From Saururus chinensis (Eukaryota; Streptophyta; Magnoliopsida; Piperales; Saururaceae): a stretch of 64,000 nucleotides of DNA. The stretch lies in the NCBI GenBank assembly GCA_035235625.1, contig CP141142.1, positions 18,858,995-18,922,994 on the forward strand. Reading direction: 5' to 3'. The translations under genes and the position numbers were made by a program. Positions within the stretch are counted from its first letter, which is position 1, and every line of letters begins with the position of its first letter. The notes beneath the pieces are model-generated. The model saw nothing but the letters and a program-made list of their open reading frames with translations. It made no database searches and had not been told where the DNA came from. Shown piece by piece: positions 63,464-64,000 of the stretch.

Positions 63464-64000
63464 CTTTATTTTGATTCATGTATTGCAGAATGTTGTTAGT
63501 TGTGTCAGCCTCACTTTGAATTATTATCATCCTAAATGTGGTTGATTATTTCAGCCCTGTTCGTCAAGTTATCTTACTATTTGATTTGTTCATTTCAGCC
63601 CCAAGTAAATTCATGGTTTTGTGGATTTGATCAGTTCATCTCAGCATCAATTCTTTTTCATAGTCTTGTTGATAGGCTTGCATATCTCAGTCTAAAAACA
63701 ACATGTTATCTTCCTGATTATTTAATTTTGTTGCTTGCATGATATGCTGTGATTAGTCTTTAATCCTTTTGTCTTATGTGGCTGCATTGTATCATATGTT
63801 GAGTCAGAGTTTAAGTAAACTCACCATAATAGCCATGTCAGAAATTTAAGCCCGTGTGGCCTTGGCACTTACGGGACTTTGGTTCCCAGCTCTTTGAGCA
63901 CCTTGCATGCATCTTGGTTTTTGAGCATCGTGGAAGGCTAATCTACCTCCGGCCAGCGTGTCCATGAGTACAGTTGGTACCTATATCTCTAGGCCCATGG
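63291..64000 (+). mobile_element. Tekay-like LTR (subfamily A), second part
   Basis: Continuation of the LTR begun at 50748, starting with the duplicated target CAACT. It aligns with the element A LTR in reverse (for example 'ggaaggctaatctacctccg' here against the reverse complement of the 4780s) and stops at the window edge. By comparison with the element A LTR about 0.65 kb more should follow outside the window. Confidence 0.85.

Overview
This is a stretch of plant (angiosperm) satellite DNA packed with nested LTR retrotransposons. No host protein-coding gene, tRNA or rRNA was recognised. The plant assignment rests on chromodomain Ty3/gypsy lineages known only from plants in this form (Tekay/Del-like and CRM-like), initiator-Met-tRNA primer sites, a hAT-type element with short inverted ends, and Stowaway-like MITEs. 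I do not recognise the species.

About half of the window (roughly 32 kb, about 100 units) is one AT-rich tandem satellite with a unit of about 320 bp. Each unit is an old dimer of two diverged halves of about 158 and 161 bp, close to nucleosome length. It occupies 1-173, 1748-4070, 16678-21258, 22608-37676, 40738-42328 and 42639-50747. Orientation is + except for an inverted patch at 34154-35365 and an inverted terminal block at 46222-50747. Units differ visibly from each other, and unit subtypes recur in a fixed order (higher-order repeats): a dimer of about 620 bp near 31.4-32.7 kb and a tetramer of about 1.25 kb between 33.8 and 46.2 kb.

Insertions into the satellite, left to right: a hAT-like non-autonomous element (174-1747) carrying two Stowaway-like MITEs and a TA microsatellite; a Tekay-like element on the minus strand (4071-12474, far LTR incomplete); an LTR fragment of another family (12475 to about 13310) joined to a 5'-truncated CRM-type (centromeric lineage) element on the plus strand (about 13455-16677); a probable 1.35-kb solo LTR (21259-22607); a 3.06-kb Tekay-like solo LTR (37677-40737); a 310-bp GC-richer insert (42329-42638); and a Tekay-like LTR beginning at 50748. 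That last LTR is split by a 10.8-kb Tekay-like element on the minus strand (52504-63290, 5-bp target duplication CAACT), and its remainder resumes at 63291 and runs off the window.

All retroelement coding regions look decayed. LTR pairs of the two larger elements differ by roughly 10-12% where I compared them by eye, so these are insertions of the order of a few million years old.

A long dimeric satellite with higher-order structure, conserved short palindromes and a CRM-lineage insertion suggests centromeric or pericentromeric DNA. The strong unit divergence, the orientation switches and the old nested elements favour a flank or relic centromere over a freshly homogenised CENH3 core. That is an inference; nothing in the sequence alone proves centromere function.
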